NCBI RefSeq assembly: GCF_945870625.1
Contig: NZ_CAMBTS010000008.1
Span: forward strand, 1-57,161
Direction: 5' to 3'
Origin: Novosphingobium sp. Chol11
GTDB lineage: Bacteria > Pseudomonadota > Alphaproteobacteria > Sphingomonadales > Sphingomonadaceae
Length of the DNA: 57,161 bases
The notes beneath the pieces are model-generated. The model made no database searches, was not told where the DNA came from, and saw only the letters and a list, made by a program, of their open reading frames with translations. The translations under genes and the position numbers were made by a program. Shown piece by piece: positions 44,432 to 52,342 of the stretch (position 1 is the stretch's first letter; every line of letters begins with the position of its first letter).

Positions 44432-44605
44432 GGCCCCCACATAAGCCCCCAGATACGCCCAAACTGCGGTAACCGCGCTGCAACGCAATATCGTGTGCAT
44501 CACGGGAGGCCCGGTCAAGCGCTGTTCTGCGCATTGACAGCGCTAAAGTACCTTTCCGAGCGAGAGGTATGGCGGGGGTGAAGGCCCTGTGTTAAATGTG
44601 CTGCA

Positions 44606-45283
44606 ATGGAAGTAGCAACGCAACATAGCGGAAACTTGCGGCCGGGCACATATGCGCGCGGAACCGAGACCGTCGATGCCATCCTCAATGCCGCGCACAC
44701 CGTCTTGATCGAAGAAGGGGCAAGCGCGTTTACCTTGCGGCGAATTGCGGCGGCGAGCGGCATGAAAGTCGGCAATGTGAGCTATCATTTCCCGCGTAAG
44801 GAAATGCTGGTCCAGATCCTGCTCGACGAGATGCTGGATAATTACGACAAAATTCTGGAAACTCGCGTCCGCCAGCCGGATCTGAGCGACGAGGAGCGCT
44901 TGCGGCTGATCATCGTCATCTGTCTTGAAGATATTTCAGGCAAGCGTACGACGCGGTTATTTACCGAGCTTTGGGCTTTGGCCAATCACAACGGGTTCAT
45001 CGCTGGCCGGGTTCATGCATTTTATCAGCGTATTCACGACTTCATCGGCGAGATCGTCGCCGCGCTCAATCCCGCGCTGTCGCCCGACGATGTCCACACT
45101 GTCGCGCTTTACATCAGCGCGTCGATGGAAGGGGCCACCCCGTTTCTTGGCTTTGAAAAGCCATGGGAGGCAAAGATGCCCGCCATCATCAGGCTGGCAT
45201 CGCATGCGCTGATCGGTCTTGCCAAGACGATTACCCCTGCCGAAATCGCGGGCCTGCGCGCGCATGTCGCGGCAAGTTCATAA
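44606..45283 (+). CDS. TetR-family transcriptional regulator
   Basis: The 225-residue protein has a TetR helix-turn-helix (ILNAAHTVLIEEGASAFTLR, then IAAASGMKVGNVSYHFPRKE, about 26-66) and an all-helical ligand domain. It is divergent from the cytochrome/molybdenum hydroxylase genes (174-base gap) and upstream of the amine dehydrogenase operon on the same strand, so it could control either or both. The ligand may be an amine or aldehyde. No symmetrical operator stands out in the divergent region. Confidence 0.9.
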   Translation: MEVATQHSGNLRPGTYARGTETVDAILNAAHTVLIEEGASAFTLRRIAAASGMKVGNVSYHFPRKEMLVQILLDEMLDNYDKILETRVRQPDLSDEERLRLIIVICLEDISGKRTTRLFTELWALANHNGFIAGRVHAFYQRIHDFIGEIVAALNPALSPDDVHTVALYISASMEGATPFLGFEKPWEAKMPAIIRLASHALIGLAKTITPAEIAGLRAHVAASS

Positions 45284-45417
45284 GCTTGCAAAAAAGCGCT
45301 TGACTAAAACTGGACGTCCGTCAAACCTTGGCTGCGAGCGAGTCTTCGCATGTGCGTTATGAAACGCGCGGCAAATTGGTTTCACTTCTGGTTTAAGCAT
45401 ATTGGGGGCCCGGCAAA

Positions 45418-46605
45418 ATGACGTTCTTAGCCAAGTCCAAGCGCAGCGCCGTGATCCGGCGATCTTTCCTTTCTGCTATGGCGCTGGTGATCGCGTCTGC
45501 ACCCGGCGCGGCCTCGGCCGCGCCGCCACTTGAGCCTGATGTCGAAGCTCCACCGGCCACCATCCCGGCGCCAAAGCCGAGCTGGGTCTATGTCAACCGC
45601 GGCTTCGGCACGCCGGGTTTTTCGATTTGGGATACCGCCACAGGCAAGATGCTCGGTCTGATCGAGGGCAGCTGGCTTGCCGACATGGAGATCGATCCGG
45701 CGGGCAAGGCGTATTATGTCGCTGAAACCTTCTGGTCGAAGGGCTTTCGCGGCACCCGGCAAGACATGGTCACGGTCTATGATGGTGCGTCGCTCAAACT
45801 GCAGACCGAGATCGCCATGCCGGGCCGCATCCTGGTCGGCTCGCGACTGAAGAATTTCGTGGTCAGCGACGATGGCTCGACCGGTTATGTCTACAATCTC
45901 AGCCCGGCTTCATCGGTCAATGTGGTTGATCTGGCCAAGCGTAAGTTTGTGCGCAACATCGAGTTGCCCGGTTGCGCCAGTTTGATTTCCAATCCCGGCG
46001 TTGGCTTCTCTGCGCTGTGCTCTGATGGTTCGATGGCCACGGTTTCCACAGCCGGGGCAAAGCCGGTGATCACCCGCAGCGCGCCCTTCTTTGCCGCCAC
46101 CGACGACCCGATCTTCGATAACTTCGTGGTCGACAAGGCCAAGAAGGAGGCTGTGTTCCTCACCTATACTGGCCTGATCTACACAGCGTCGCTGGGGGCG
46201 AATCCAAAGATCGCCGAGCCATTTTCGATTCAAGAGGCCGCTGGGGTCCGCAAGGGCGACACCAAGCCGCTGGATATTAATTGGTATCCCGGCGCGCGTC
46301 AGCAACTGGCCGTCCATGCTGCGACCGGTCATGCGTTCGTGCTGATGCACATGGGCGAATACTGGACCCACAAAGCTGAATGTAACGAGATCTGGGAAGT
46401 CGATCTGGCCGCGAAGAAAGTGGTCCGCCGCATGGTTCTGGAACGGTCGTTCGCAAACATCGCCATTACCCAGGAAGCCGCGCCGAAGATCATCGTTTCC
46501 GGTGAAGACGGTGCGTTGGTCATCCTCGATGCCAAGACCGGTGAAGAGAAGTTCAAGATCAAGAGCGCTGGCAACGGCGTGCTCCGCACGGTCGGGCCTT
46601 CATGA
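45418..46605 (+). CDS. mauB: Amine dehydrogenase large (heavy) subunit, TTQ type
   Basis: The 395-residue protein has a signal peptide with an RRSFLSAM twin-arginine-like start (about 1-35) and a seven-bladed propeller of the methylamine/aralkylamine dehydrogenase heavy-chain family: SWVYVNRGFGTPGFSIWDTA, DMEIDPAGKAYYVAETFWSK, KAECNEIWEVDLAAKKVVRR. It forms an alpha2beta2 periplasmic enzyme with the TTQ light chain and gives the substrate channel. The gene order B-E-D-A is that of mau and aau operons; which amine is used (methylamine or aromatic amines) cannot be decided from sequence alone. Its stop overlaps the next start (ATGA). Confidence 0.88.
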   Translation: MTFLAKSKRSAVIRRSFLSAMALVIASAPGAASAAPPLEPDVEAPPATIPAPKPSWVYVNRGFGTPGFSIWDTATGKMLGLIEGSWLADMEIDPAGKAYYVAETFWSKGFRGTRQDMVTVYDGASLKLQTEIAMPGRILVGSRLKNFVVSDDGSTGYVYNLSPASSVNVVDLAKRKFVRNIELPGCASLISNPGVGFSALCSDGSMATVSTAGAKPVITRSAPFFAATDDPIFDNFVVDKAKKEAVFLTYTGLIYTASLGANPKIAEPFSIQEAAGVRKGDTKPLDINWYPGARQQLAVHAATGHAFVLMHMGEYWTHKAECNEIWEVDLAAKKVVRRMVLERSFANIAITQEAAPKIIVSGEDGALVILDAKTGEEKFKIKSAGNGVLRTVGPS

Positions 46606-47213
46606 TCTGGGGCGGCATGACCGGCATGGAGACCTTGCCCAGCATTGCGGGCGGCTTGGCCATGTTTGGTCAGGTGGCGGCGGTGGCGGTGGGTCTCGTG
46701 TTCGTTCAGGCCGCGATTGCCAAACTGCGCCACCGCGATCTTTTTCCCGGCGTGCTGGCAAACTACCGCCTTCTGCCCGGATCATGGATCGCGCCAGTGG
46801 CGGTGGTGCTTCCTTGGGCTGAGCTCGTCATCGGGCTGGCGTTGCTTGCGGGGGGGCAACCCCTTGCGATATTGCCAGCGGCCTTGCTGCTCTGTGCGTT
46901 TGCCGCCGCGATGGCGGTCAATATCGCGCGCGGGCGAAGGCAGATCGATTGCGGCTGCGGCCGCTCGCAGCTGCGCCAGCCGCTTAGCTGGCTGCTCGTC
47001 GCCCGCAACCTCGTGCTCGCGGCGATGCTCTTGCCCCGATTGCTCCCTGCACCGACCAGTTCAGCGCTTGATTTGGGGCTGGCGCTGGCCGGCGGCGTCG
47101 GCCTGTTTACGATCACCATGCTGTTCAATGCGATCGGCGCGCTGGCCGCGTCGCCAATTTCAGGTCCAGCTCCCGGCCCCGTTTCGGGCGCACTCACCGC
47201 CCGGCGGAGATAA
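46602..47213 (+). CDS. mauE: MauE-like membrane protein for amine dehydrogenase maturation
   Basis: The 203-residue protein has about five membrane segments (roughly 15-35, 55-75, 80-100, 125-145, 150-175), AIAKLRHRDLFPGVLANYRL near the start, and the conserved RQIDCGCGRSQLRQPLSW with its Cys pair. This is the MauE/DoxX redox-associated family, required in methylotrophs for a stable light chain with its six disulfides. It acts with MauD in the membrane. Starts inside the mauB stop codon; mauD begins six bases after it. An internal ATG at 46617 is also possible. Confidence 0.88.
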   Translation: MIWGGMTGMETLPSIAGGLAMFGQVAAVAVGLVFVQAAIAKLRHRDLFPGVLANYRLLPGSWIAPVAVVLPWAELVIGLALLAGGQPLAILPAALLLCAFAAAMAVNIARGRRQIDCGCGRSQLRQPLSWLLVARNLVLAAMLLPRLLPAPTSSALDLGLALAGGVGLFTITMLFNAIGALAASPISGPAPGPVSGALTARRR

Positions 47214-47219
47214 CCCACC

Positions 47220-47822
47220 ATGCTTGCCACGCTCCTCGTTTCCAATATCGTCGCCTGGGTTGTCATCCTCCTGCTCGGCGTCGCCATGCTGGCGTTGGCG
47301 CGACAGGTCGGCGTGCTCCACATGCGCGTGGCACCGGCGGGCGCGCTCACCACAGCGGGCGGCCCGGCTGTCGGCAGTGCCAGCACCGCGCTGCCGGCGA
47401 CCACGCTTGACGGCGCCAAGATCACCATCGGTGGTCATGCCCACGGCACCCCGCTGCGGCTGCTGATGTTCGTTTCCGCATCTTGCCCGATGTGCAAGGC
47501 GCTGATCCCGATGGCAAAATCGTTTGCAAACGACGAGCGTGTGCAGCTTATTTTCATCGGCGACGACGAGCCGGCCGTGCAAAAGGCGATGATCGCACAG
47601 CATGGCTTGAGCGCCTATCCCTTCGTCAATGGCCCTGATGTGGGGCAGGCTTACGAGGTCGGCAAGTTGCCTTATGCGGTGCTGATGGGCGAGGACGGCA
47701 TGATCTTGTCAAAGGGGCTCGTGAACAGCCGCGAGCATCTCGAAAGTCTTGTCATTGCGCATGAAATGGGCCTGCGCTCGGTTCAGGACTACATCGGAAA
47801 ATTGAAGGCTGTCGGGGCCTGA
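47220..47822 (+). CDS. mauD: MauD-like thioredoxin-fold protein for amine dehydrogenase maturation
   Basis: The 200-residue protein is anchored by one N-terminal membrane segment (about 5-27) and carries a periplasmic thioredoxin-like domain with CPMC (89-92) in FVSASCPMCKALIPMAKSFA and a cis-Pro region KLPYAVLMGEDG. MauD forms or shuffles the disulfide bonds of the light chain, working with MauE. Normal length. It is followed after a 71-base gap by the light-chain gene. Confidence 0.9.
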   Translation: MLATLLVSNIVAWVVILLLGVAMLALARQVGVLHMRVAPAGALTTAGGPAVGSASTALPATTLDGAKITIGGHAHGTPLRLLMFVSASCPMCKALIPMAKSFANDERVQLIFIGDDEPAVQKAMIAQHGLSAYPFVNGPDVGQAYEVGKLPYAVLMGEDGMILSKGLVNSREHLESLVIAHEMGLRSVQDYIGKLKAVGA

Positions 47823-47893
47823 AGCGCCTCGACCAAGCAACCACAGCGTTATCCAGTTATCGGCAATTTAATTGAGTTACAGGGGACAAGTTC

Positions 47894-48436
47894 ATGAAGA
47901 TGTTCGATCCTGATGCCATGGGCGAAAAGTTCCTCCGCCGCTTCGCGGGCGGCACCTCGCGCCGCGGCATCCTAGCGCGGCTTGGCGTGGCGCTGGTCGC
48001 GGCGCCCGTGTTTCCGTTGCTGCCGGTCAGCCGGGCAGAGGCGGCCAAGCCTGATCGCTCGCCCGAGGCGAAGACGGCGTTTGCCCGCAACGCCCAGACC
48101 ACCGACGACACCAAGTGCACCTATTGGCGCTATTGCGCGATCGACGGTTCGCTCTGCAGCTGCTGCGGCGGCGGGCTCCACAGCTGCCCGCCGGGGGCCG
48201 AGCATTCGCCCGTGTCATGGGTCGGCACTTGCATCAATCCCGAGGATGGCCGCGCCTATCTGATCGCCTACCGCGATTGCTGCGGCAAGTCGATGTGCGG
48301 GCAGTGCGGCTGCGACGGCACCGACCGCGAAACCCAGCTTTACGTGCCGCAGCTCAACAATGATATCATCTGGTGCTTCGGCACCACCAGCATGGAATAT
48401 CATTGCTCGACAGCGGTTCTGATCGGGTCAGCCTGA
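47894..48436 (+). CDS. mauA: Amine dehydrogenase light chain carrying tryptophan tryptophylquinone
   Basis: The 180-residue precursor has a Tat signal (SRRGILARLGVALVAAPVF; mature part from about 51) and keeps every key residue of MADH/AADH light chains. The two tryptophans that form TTQ are W109 (in VSWVGTC) and W160 (in NDIIWCFG), corresponding to Trp57 and Trp108 of the Paracoccus enzyme. D84 and D128 (CAIDG, YRDCCG) correspond to Asp32 and Asp76. The Cys set for six disulfides is present. It oxidises primary amines to aldehyde and ammonia. AGGGGA precedes ATG 47894. No MauG-like dihaem gene is in the window. Confidence 0.95.
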   Translation: MKMFDPDAMGEKFLRRFAGGTSRRGILARLGVALVAAPVFPLLPVSRAEAAKPDRSPEAKTAFARNAQTTDDTKCTYWRYCAIDGSLCSCCGGGLHSCPPGAEHSPVSWVGTCINPEDGRAYLIAYRDCCGKSMCGQCGCDGTDRETQLYVPQLNNDIIWCFGTTSMEYHCSTAVLIGSA

Positions 48437-48465
48437 TCGGCTGTTCGCGCGCGGATAAACGCGAT

Positions 48466-49020
48466 ATGATGCAATACATGGGTATGGGATTTCGCGTATT
48501 TCTGGGCATTGGCGCTGCCGCCGCGCTATCGGCGGCGGTGCTTCGTGCGCAGCCTGTGCCGATAGCCGCACAGGCGCTTCCTGCGATCCATCATCCTGAA
48601 AAGATGCAGGATCCTGAATTCGCGCGCAGTAGCTATGTCGAACATTGCGCGGGCTGCCATGGGGTGGCGGGTTCATCGATTCCCGCCAATCTGCCCGAAC
48701 TCAAGGACCGGGTCGGCTGGTTTATGTGCACACCCGAAGCACGGGCCTATCTGCTGCGCCTGCCCAATGTCGCGCACAGCCGCATCACCGACAACGAAGC
48801 ACTCGCAGACCTCATGAATTTCGTGGTGTTCGAGCTGGGCGGCGATAGCGTGCCCGCCGGAGCCAAGCCATTTACCGGCCCCGAACTTGCCCATGAACGC
48901 CAGTTTGCGCTGATCGGCCCCGGTCTGAAGGCGGAGCGGACACGGCTGGTCAAAGAGGTGATCCGCAAATGTCGTGCGCCTGCCTCGCTCAGCCTGCAAT
49001 ACCCGCACGGCCCGAAATGA
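48466..49020 (+). CDS. Monohaem c-type cytochrome after the amine dehydrogenase genes
   Basis: The 184-residue protein has a signal peptide (about 5-28) and a normal CAGCH haem motif (61-65) in YVEHCAGCHGVAGSSIPANL. The likely Met ligand is in GWFMCTPEARAYL or further on. It directly follows mauA (29-base gap) in the same direction, so it is the likely electron acceptor of the amine dehydrogenase in place of amicyanin or azurin; aromatic amine dehydrogenase clusters of other bacteria also carry a small cytochrome gene here. Several ATGs (48466, 48469, 48478) are possible. Its stop overlaps the XdhC start (ATGA). Confidence 0.85.
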   Translation: MMQYMGMGFRVFLGIGAAAALSAAVLRAQPVPIAAQALPAIHHPEKMQDPEFARSSYVEHCAGCHGVAGSSIPANLPELKDRVGWFMCTPEARAYLLRLPNVAHSRITDNEALADLMNFVVFELGGDSVPAGAKPFTGPELAHERQFALIGPGLKAERTRLVKEVIRKCRAPASLSLQYPHGPK

Positions 49021-49931
49021 TCGCCCCGACACCCGCCGCGATTCTCCAGTTTCTGCTCGATGGCGCGCGCGCGGGAACAGCCGGCACGCTGATCACGCTG
49101 ACCGGCATTACCGGCGCATCGTCGCGCGGGATCGGCACACAGATGGCGGTGCTGGAGGATGGACGCCACCTCGGTTCGTTCTCGGGCGGCTGCATCGAAG
49201 GCGCGGTGATTGCCGAGGCGCAGGACGCGCTCGCTGCGGGCAGGGCGCGCACGGTCCGCTTCGGCTCAGGCTCGCCCTATATCGATATCCGCCTGCCCTG
49301 CGGCGGGGGCATCGACCTCACTTTCTGCCCGCGGCCCGATCCCGGCACGCTGGCCGACATGCTCGATCGGCTGGCGCGGCGCGAACCTGCGCAGCTGCGG
49401 ATCGATGGCGATGTGATCCGCGATTATGTTCCGCCGCTGCGCCTGATCGCACTGGGCCACGGCGAGGACCTCGTCGCGCTGACCCGTCTGGCGCGGGCGT
49501 TCGGCATCGATGTGCTTGCCTTTGCCCCCAGCGGCGACATTCACGCGCACGGCGCAGACGGAATTGCGCCGCTCGCGACCCCCACATCGCTACCCGCCCT
49601 CACCAGCGACCCTTGGACCGCGTTCGTGTTCCTGTTCCACGATGCCGATTGGGAAGAAGCGCTGCTGCCGCAAGCCCTCGCGCTTCCCGGCTTTTACCAC
49701 GGCGCGGTCGGCAGCGCGCGCACACACCGCGCGCGCATCACCTCGCTCCGTTCGGCAAACGTGCCTGCAGAACGGATCGAGCGCCTGCGCGGCTCGATCG
49801 GCCTCATTCCGGCCACACGCGATCCCGCCACGCTCGCGCTCTCGATTCTGGGCGAACTGGTGCAGGATTATCAGGCCTGCGCCGCCGCGCCGCAGTGGAA
49901 CCTCGCGGTGAACACGCCTGAAAGTCGCTGA
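49017..49931 (+). CDS. XdhC family protein (molybdenum cofactor insertion)
   Basis: The 304-residue protein matches XdhC/CoxI: GTLITLTGITGASSRGIGTQ, GSFSGGCIEGAVIAEAQDAL, RLPCGGGIDLTF, a Rossmann C-terminal domain and FYHGAVGSARTHRARI. XdhC binds molybdopterin, oversees its sulfuration and delivers it to xanthine-dehydrogenase-family enzymes, here presumably the hydroxylase at 41266-43913. It is coupled to the cytochrome gene (ATGA) and therefore transcribed with the amine dehydrogenase operon, not with the hydroxylase it probably serves. Confidence 0.92.
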   Translation: MIAPTPAAILQFLLDGARAGTAGTLITLTGITGASSRGIGTQMAVLEDGRHLGSFSGGCIEGAVIAEAQDALAAGRARTVRFGSGSPYIDIRLPCGGGIDLTFCPRPDPGTLADMLDRLARREPAQLRIDGDVIRDYVPPLRLIALGHGEDLVALTRLARAFGIDVLAFAPSGDIHAHGADGIAPLATPTSLPALTSDPWTAFVFLFHDADWEEALLPQALALPGFYHGAVGSARTHRARITSLRSANVPAERIERLRGSIGLIPATRDPATLALSILGELVQDYQACAAAPQWNLAVNTPESR

Positions 49932-49935
49932 CGCT

Positions 49936-50517
49936 TTGGCGTCCGCCGATTTTTCGGGAATAGCGCTGGTTCTGCTAGCCGCCGGACAAGGCACGCGCTT
50001 TGGCGGAGGCAAGCTGGCAGCGCCGCTGGCGGGGGAGCCGGTCGCACGCCACGCTGCGGCCATGCTCGGCGCGCTCCCCTTCGCCGCCCGGTTTGCGGTG
50101 GTCAGCCCGCACACGCCCGATCTTGGCGCGCTGGGATTTGGCGCGCTGATGCTCGAACCGTCCGGCGCGCCGCAATCGCGCTCGCTCGCGATCGGGGTCG
50201 GCGCCGCGCAGGCGATGGACGCGCGCGCGGTGCTGGTCGCGCTGGCGGATATGCCTCTGGTAACGTCCGGGCACATTGAAGCTCTTGTCGCCAGCTTCGA
50301 TGGCAAACTGATCGCCAGCAGCGCAGCGGGCCGCCCGATGCCGCCGGCGATCTTTGCCGCCTCTTACTTCCCCGCGCTTGGCAAGCTTTCGGGAGACAGA
50401 GGCGCGGCCAGTTTGTTGGCCGGAGCGCCATCCATCGCCATCTCCGCCGCCGAAGCGCTCGATATCGATTATCCCGCAGACCTCGCCAAAGCCGAGGCGC
50501 AGCTCGCCCGCCGTTAG
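49936..50517 (+). CDS. MocA-like molybdenum cofactor cytidylyltransferase (NTP transferase)
   Basis: The 193-residue protein has the MobA/MocA nucleotidyltransferase fold: IALVLLAAGQGTRFGGGKLA (10-29), VLVALADMPLVTSGHIEALV with the metal-binding D, and IDYPADLAKAE at the end. MocA attaches CMP to molybdopterin to make the MCD cofactor used by xanthine-oxidase-type enzymes. TTG 49936 is four bases after the xdhC-family stop; no ATG is nearby. It converges with the amidohydrolase gene with a four-base gap. Confidence 0.88.
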   Translation: MASADFSGIALVLLAAGQGTRFGGGKLAAPLAGEPVARHAAAMLGALPFAARFAVVSPHTPDLGALGFGALMLEPSGAPQSRSLAIGVGAAQAMDARAVLVALADMPLVTSGHIEALVASFDGKLIASSAAGRPMPPAIFAASYFPALGKLSGDRGAASLLAGAPSIAISAAEALDIDYPADLAKAEAQLARR

Positions 50518-50521
50518 CCGA

Positions 50522-52267
50522 TCAGGACTTCGGCCGCTCATAGACGACCTTGCCGCCGAGGATGGTCATATCGACCTTGCCCTTCAGAAACATCTCCTCC
50601 GGCGCGGTGAGCGGATCGAACGGCAGCACCACCATGTCGGCCAGCTTGCCCGGCTCGATCGTGCCCTTGATCTTCTCTTCCCACGAGAGATAGGCGCCAT
50701 TGGCGGTGTACATCCGGATCGCCTCGCTGCGCGACACCGCTTCTTCGGGCCCGCGCACCGCGCCGCTCGGCCCCTTGCGCGTAAACGCGGCATAGAGCCC
50801 GACCATCGGCCCGATCGGCAGGTTGTCGCTGCTGAAGGCCATGAACAGGCCGAACTTCTTCACCGGCGTGGCAATCGCGTTGTTGTGCGCCAACCGCCAG
50901 TCGTCGAGCAGCGCGGCATAGCGATCATCGAGATTGTAGAGGAAGTTGGGCTGCTGCGAGATCATCACATGATCCTGCGCCATCGTCGTCATCGTCTCCT
51001 CGGGCGGCATGATCGTAAAGTGATCCGTGAACCAGCGCCGATCGGCCGGGGCATGAGCCGGATCGGGAATGGTCGTCAACGCATGATGATAGGCCTTGAT
51101 CGTCTGCACAATCGCGGCATCGCCAATGCAGTGTATGCCCATCTGCCAGCCAAGCTTGGCGGCACTGTCGACCAGCTCTTGCAGCTCGGCATCGGTAAAG
51201 CGCCCCTTGCCGCGAAAGCCGGGCTGGCCTTTATAGTCGGTCAGCAGCCATGCCGTTGGCCCGGTAAAGCCGCCATCCACCGCATTCTCGCCGATTGCGC
51301 CGAGCCGCAGACGGGTGTCACCATAGCCAGTGTGATAGGGAAATGCCTTCAGCCGCGCCGCGCCGGGATGAATGATATACATCGTGATGCGCGGCAGTTG
51401 ATCGCCCATCGTGGCATAGATTTCGCGCGCGCGCTTCCACGTCATGTTCGAACCGCCCCACAGCGGATCGAGATCTTTGCTGTCGGTGCCGCCCTTGCCC
51501 AGAGGCTCGTCATCGATGGTGCCGCTGGCATCGTGCAGGCTGGTGATGCCCAGCGCCAGCATCTCCTTGAGCCAGGTGATCGTGGGCCCGCGCATCGCCT
51601 CCCAGCCCGGATCGGGAATGAACTTTGAGACCACGTCCATGCGCTCGCGGATAATCCCGCTGGGCTCGCCGCCCGCGTCCCGCTCGATCAGGCCCGTGGC
51701 TGGCTCGGGCGTGCTCTTATCCACTTTGGCAATGCGAAACGCGGCAGAATTGTAAGCCGCCGAGTGCGAGCCTGCGCGCAGCAGGGCGACCGGGTTGTTC
51801 GGTGCGGCGGCATCAAGGTCGGCGCGCGAAAGATTGCGCTTTTCGGAAAAGTTCGATTCCTGCCAGCCATAGCCGGTGATCCACTTGCCCGGCCCAAGCT
51901 CTTTCGCCTTGGCGCGCAGCATGGCCTGCACCTCGGCGATGCTCGTGGCGGCTTCGACGGCAATGTCATTGGGCGAGACGGGCTTGGGATGAACGTGCGT
52001 ATCGTTGAACCCGGGCATCAAGGTGCGGCCCTTGAGATCGATCACCTTGGCGGCGGTAAAGGCCTCCAGCAGATCTTCGCCGCCCACCGCGAGGATTTTC
52101 TCGCCGCGCACGGCCACCGCCGTTCGCACCGAAAACGCCGGATCGACCGTCAGCACTTGCGCATTGTGCAGGATGAGATCGGCCTGCTCTTTTGCGGCAA
52201 CCGGCGCGGCCAGCCCGGCGATGGCAGCACTCACCGCAAGCCCTGCAACGATCCGGCGCATGTTCAT
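50522..52267 (-). CDS. Exported amidohydrolase family protein (YtcJ-like)
   Basis: The 581-residue protein has a signal peptide (about 1-25, ending PVAA) and the amidohydrolase layout of YtcJ-like proteins: MPGFNDTHVHPKP with metal-binding H91 and H93, GITSLHDASG, GWQMGIHCIGDAAI (His), FSSDNLPIGPMVGLYAAFTR (the last metal Asp) and a C-terminal beta-sandwich. It probably hydrolyses an amide or similar bond in the periplasm, perhaps releasing amines near the amine dehydrogenase. ATG 52267 or 52261 are both plausible. It converges with the mocA-like gene. Confidence 0.9.
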   Translation of the reverse strand: MNMRRIVAGLAVSAAIAGLAAPVAAKEQADLILHNAQVLTVDPAFSVRTAVAVRGEKILAVGGEDLLEAFTAAKVIDLKGRTLMPGFNDTHVHPKPVSPNDIAVEAATSIAEVQAMLRAKAKELGPGKWITGYGWQESNFSEKRNLSRADLDAAAPNNPVALLRAGSHSAAYNSAAFRIAKVDKSTPEPATGLIERDAGGEPSGIIRERMDVVSKFIPDPGWEAMRGPTITWLKEMLALGITSLHDASGTIDDEPLGKGGTDSKDLDPLWGGSNMTWKRAREIYATMGDQLPRITMYIIHPGAARLKAFPYHTGYGDTRLRLGAIGENAVDGGFTGPTAWLLTDYKGQPGFRGKGRFTDAELQELVDSAAKLGWQMGIHCIGDAAIVQTIKAYHHALTTIPDPAHAPADRRWFTDHFTIMPPEETMTTMAQDHVMISQQPNFLYNLDDRYAALLDDWRLAHNNAIATPVKKFGLFMAFSSDNLPIGPMVGLYAAFTRKGPSGAVRGPEEAVSRSEAIRMYTANGAYLSWEEKIKGTIEPGKLADMVVLPFDPLTAPEEMFLKGKVDMTILGGKVVYERPKS

Positions 52268-52342
52268 GTCATCAACCCCCAATTCTGAACCCTTGTCCAG
52301 TTTGCTATCAGGCGCATTTTTCCCTGTCTAATCCTAAAGCGC

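Noticed and set aside
45300..45330. GGACGTCC palindrome and nearby TTGAC/GTCAA as a TetR operator before mauB
   Set aside because: The elements do not share a centre of symmetry and the palindrome is only eight bases; too weak to list as a site.
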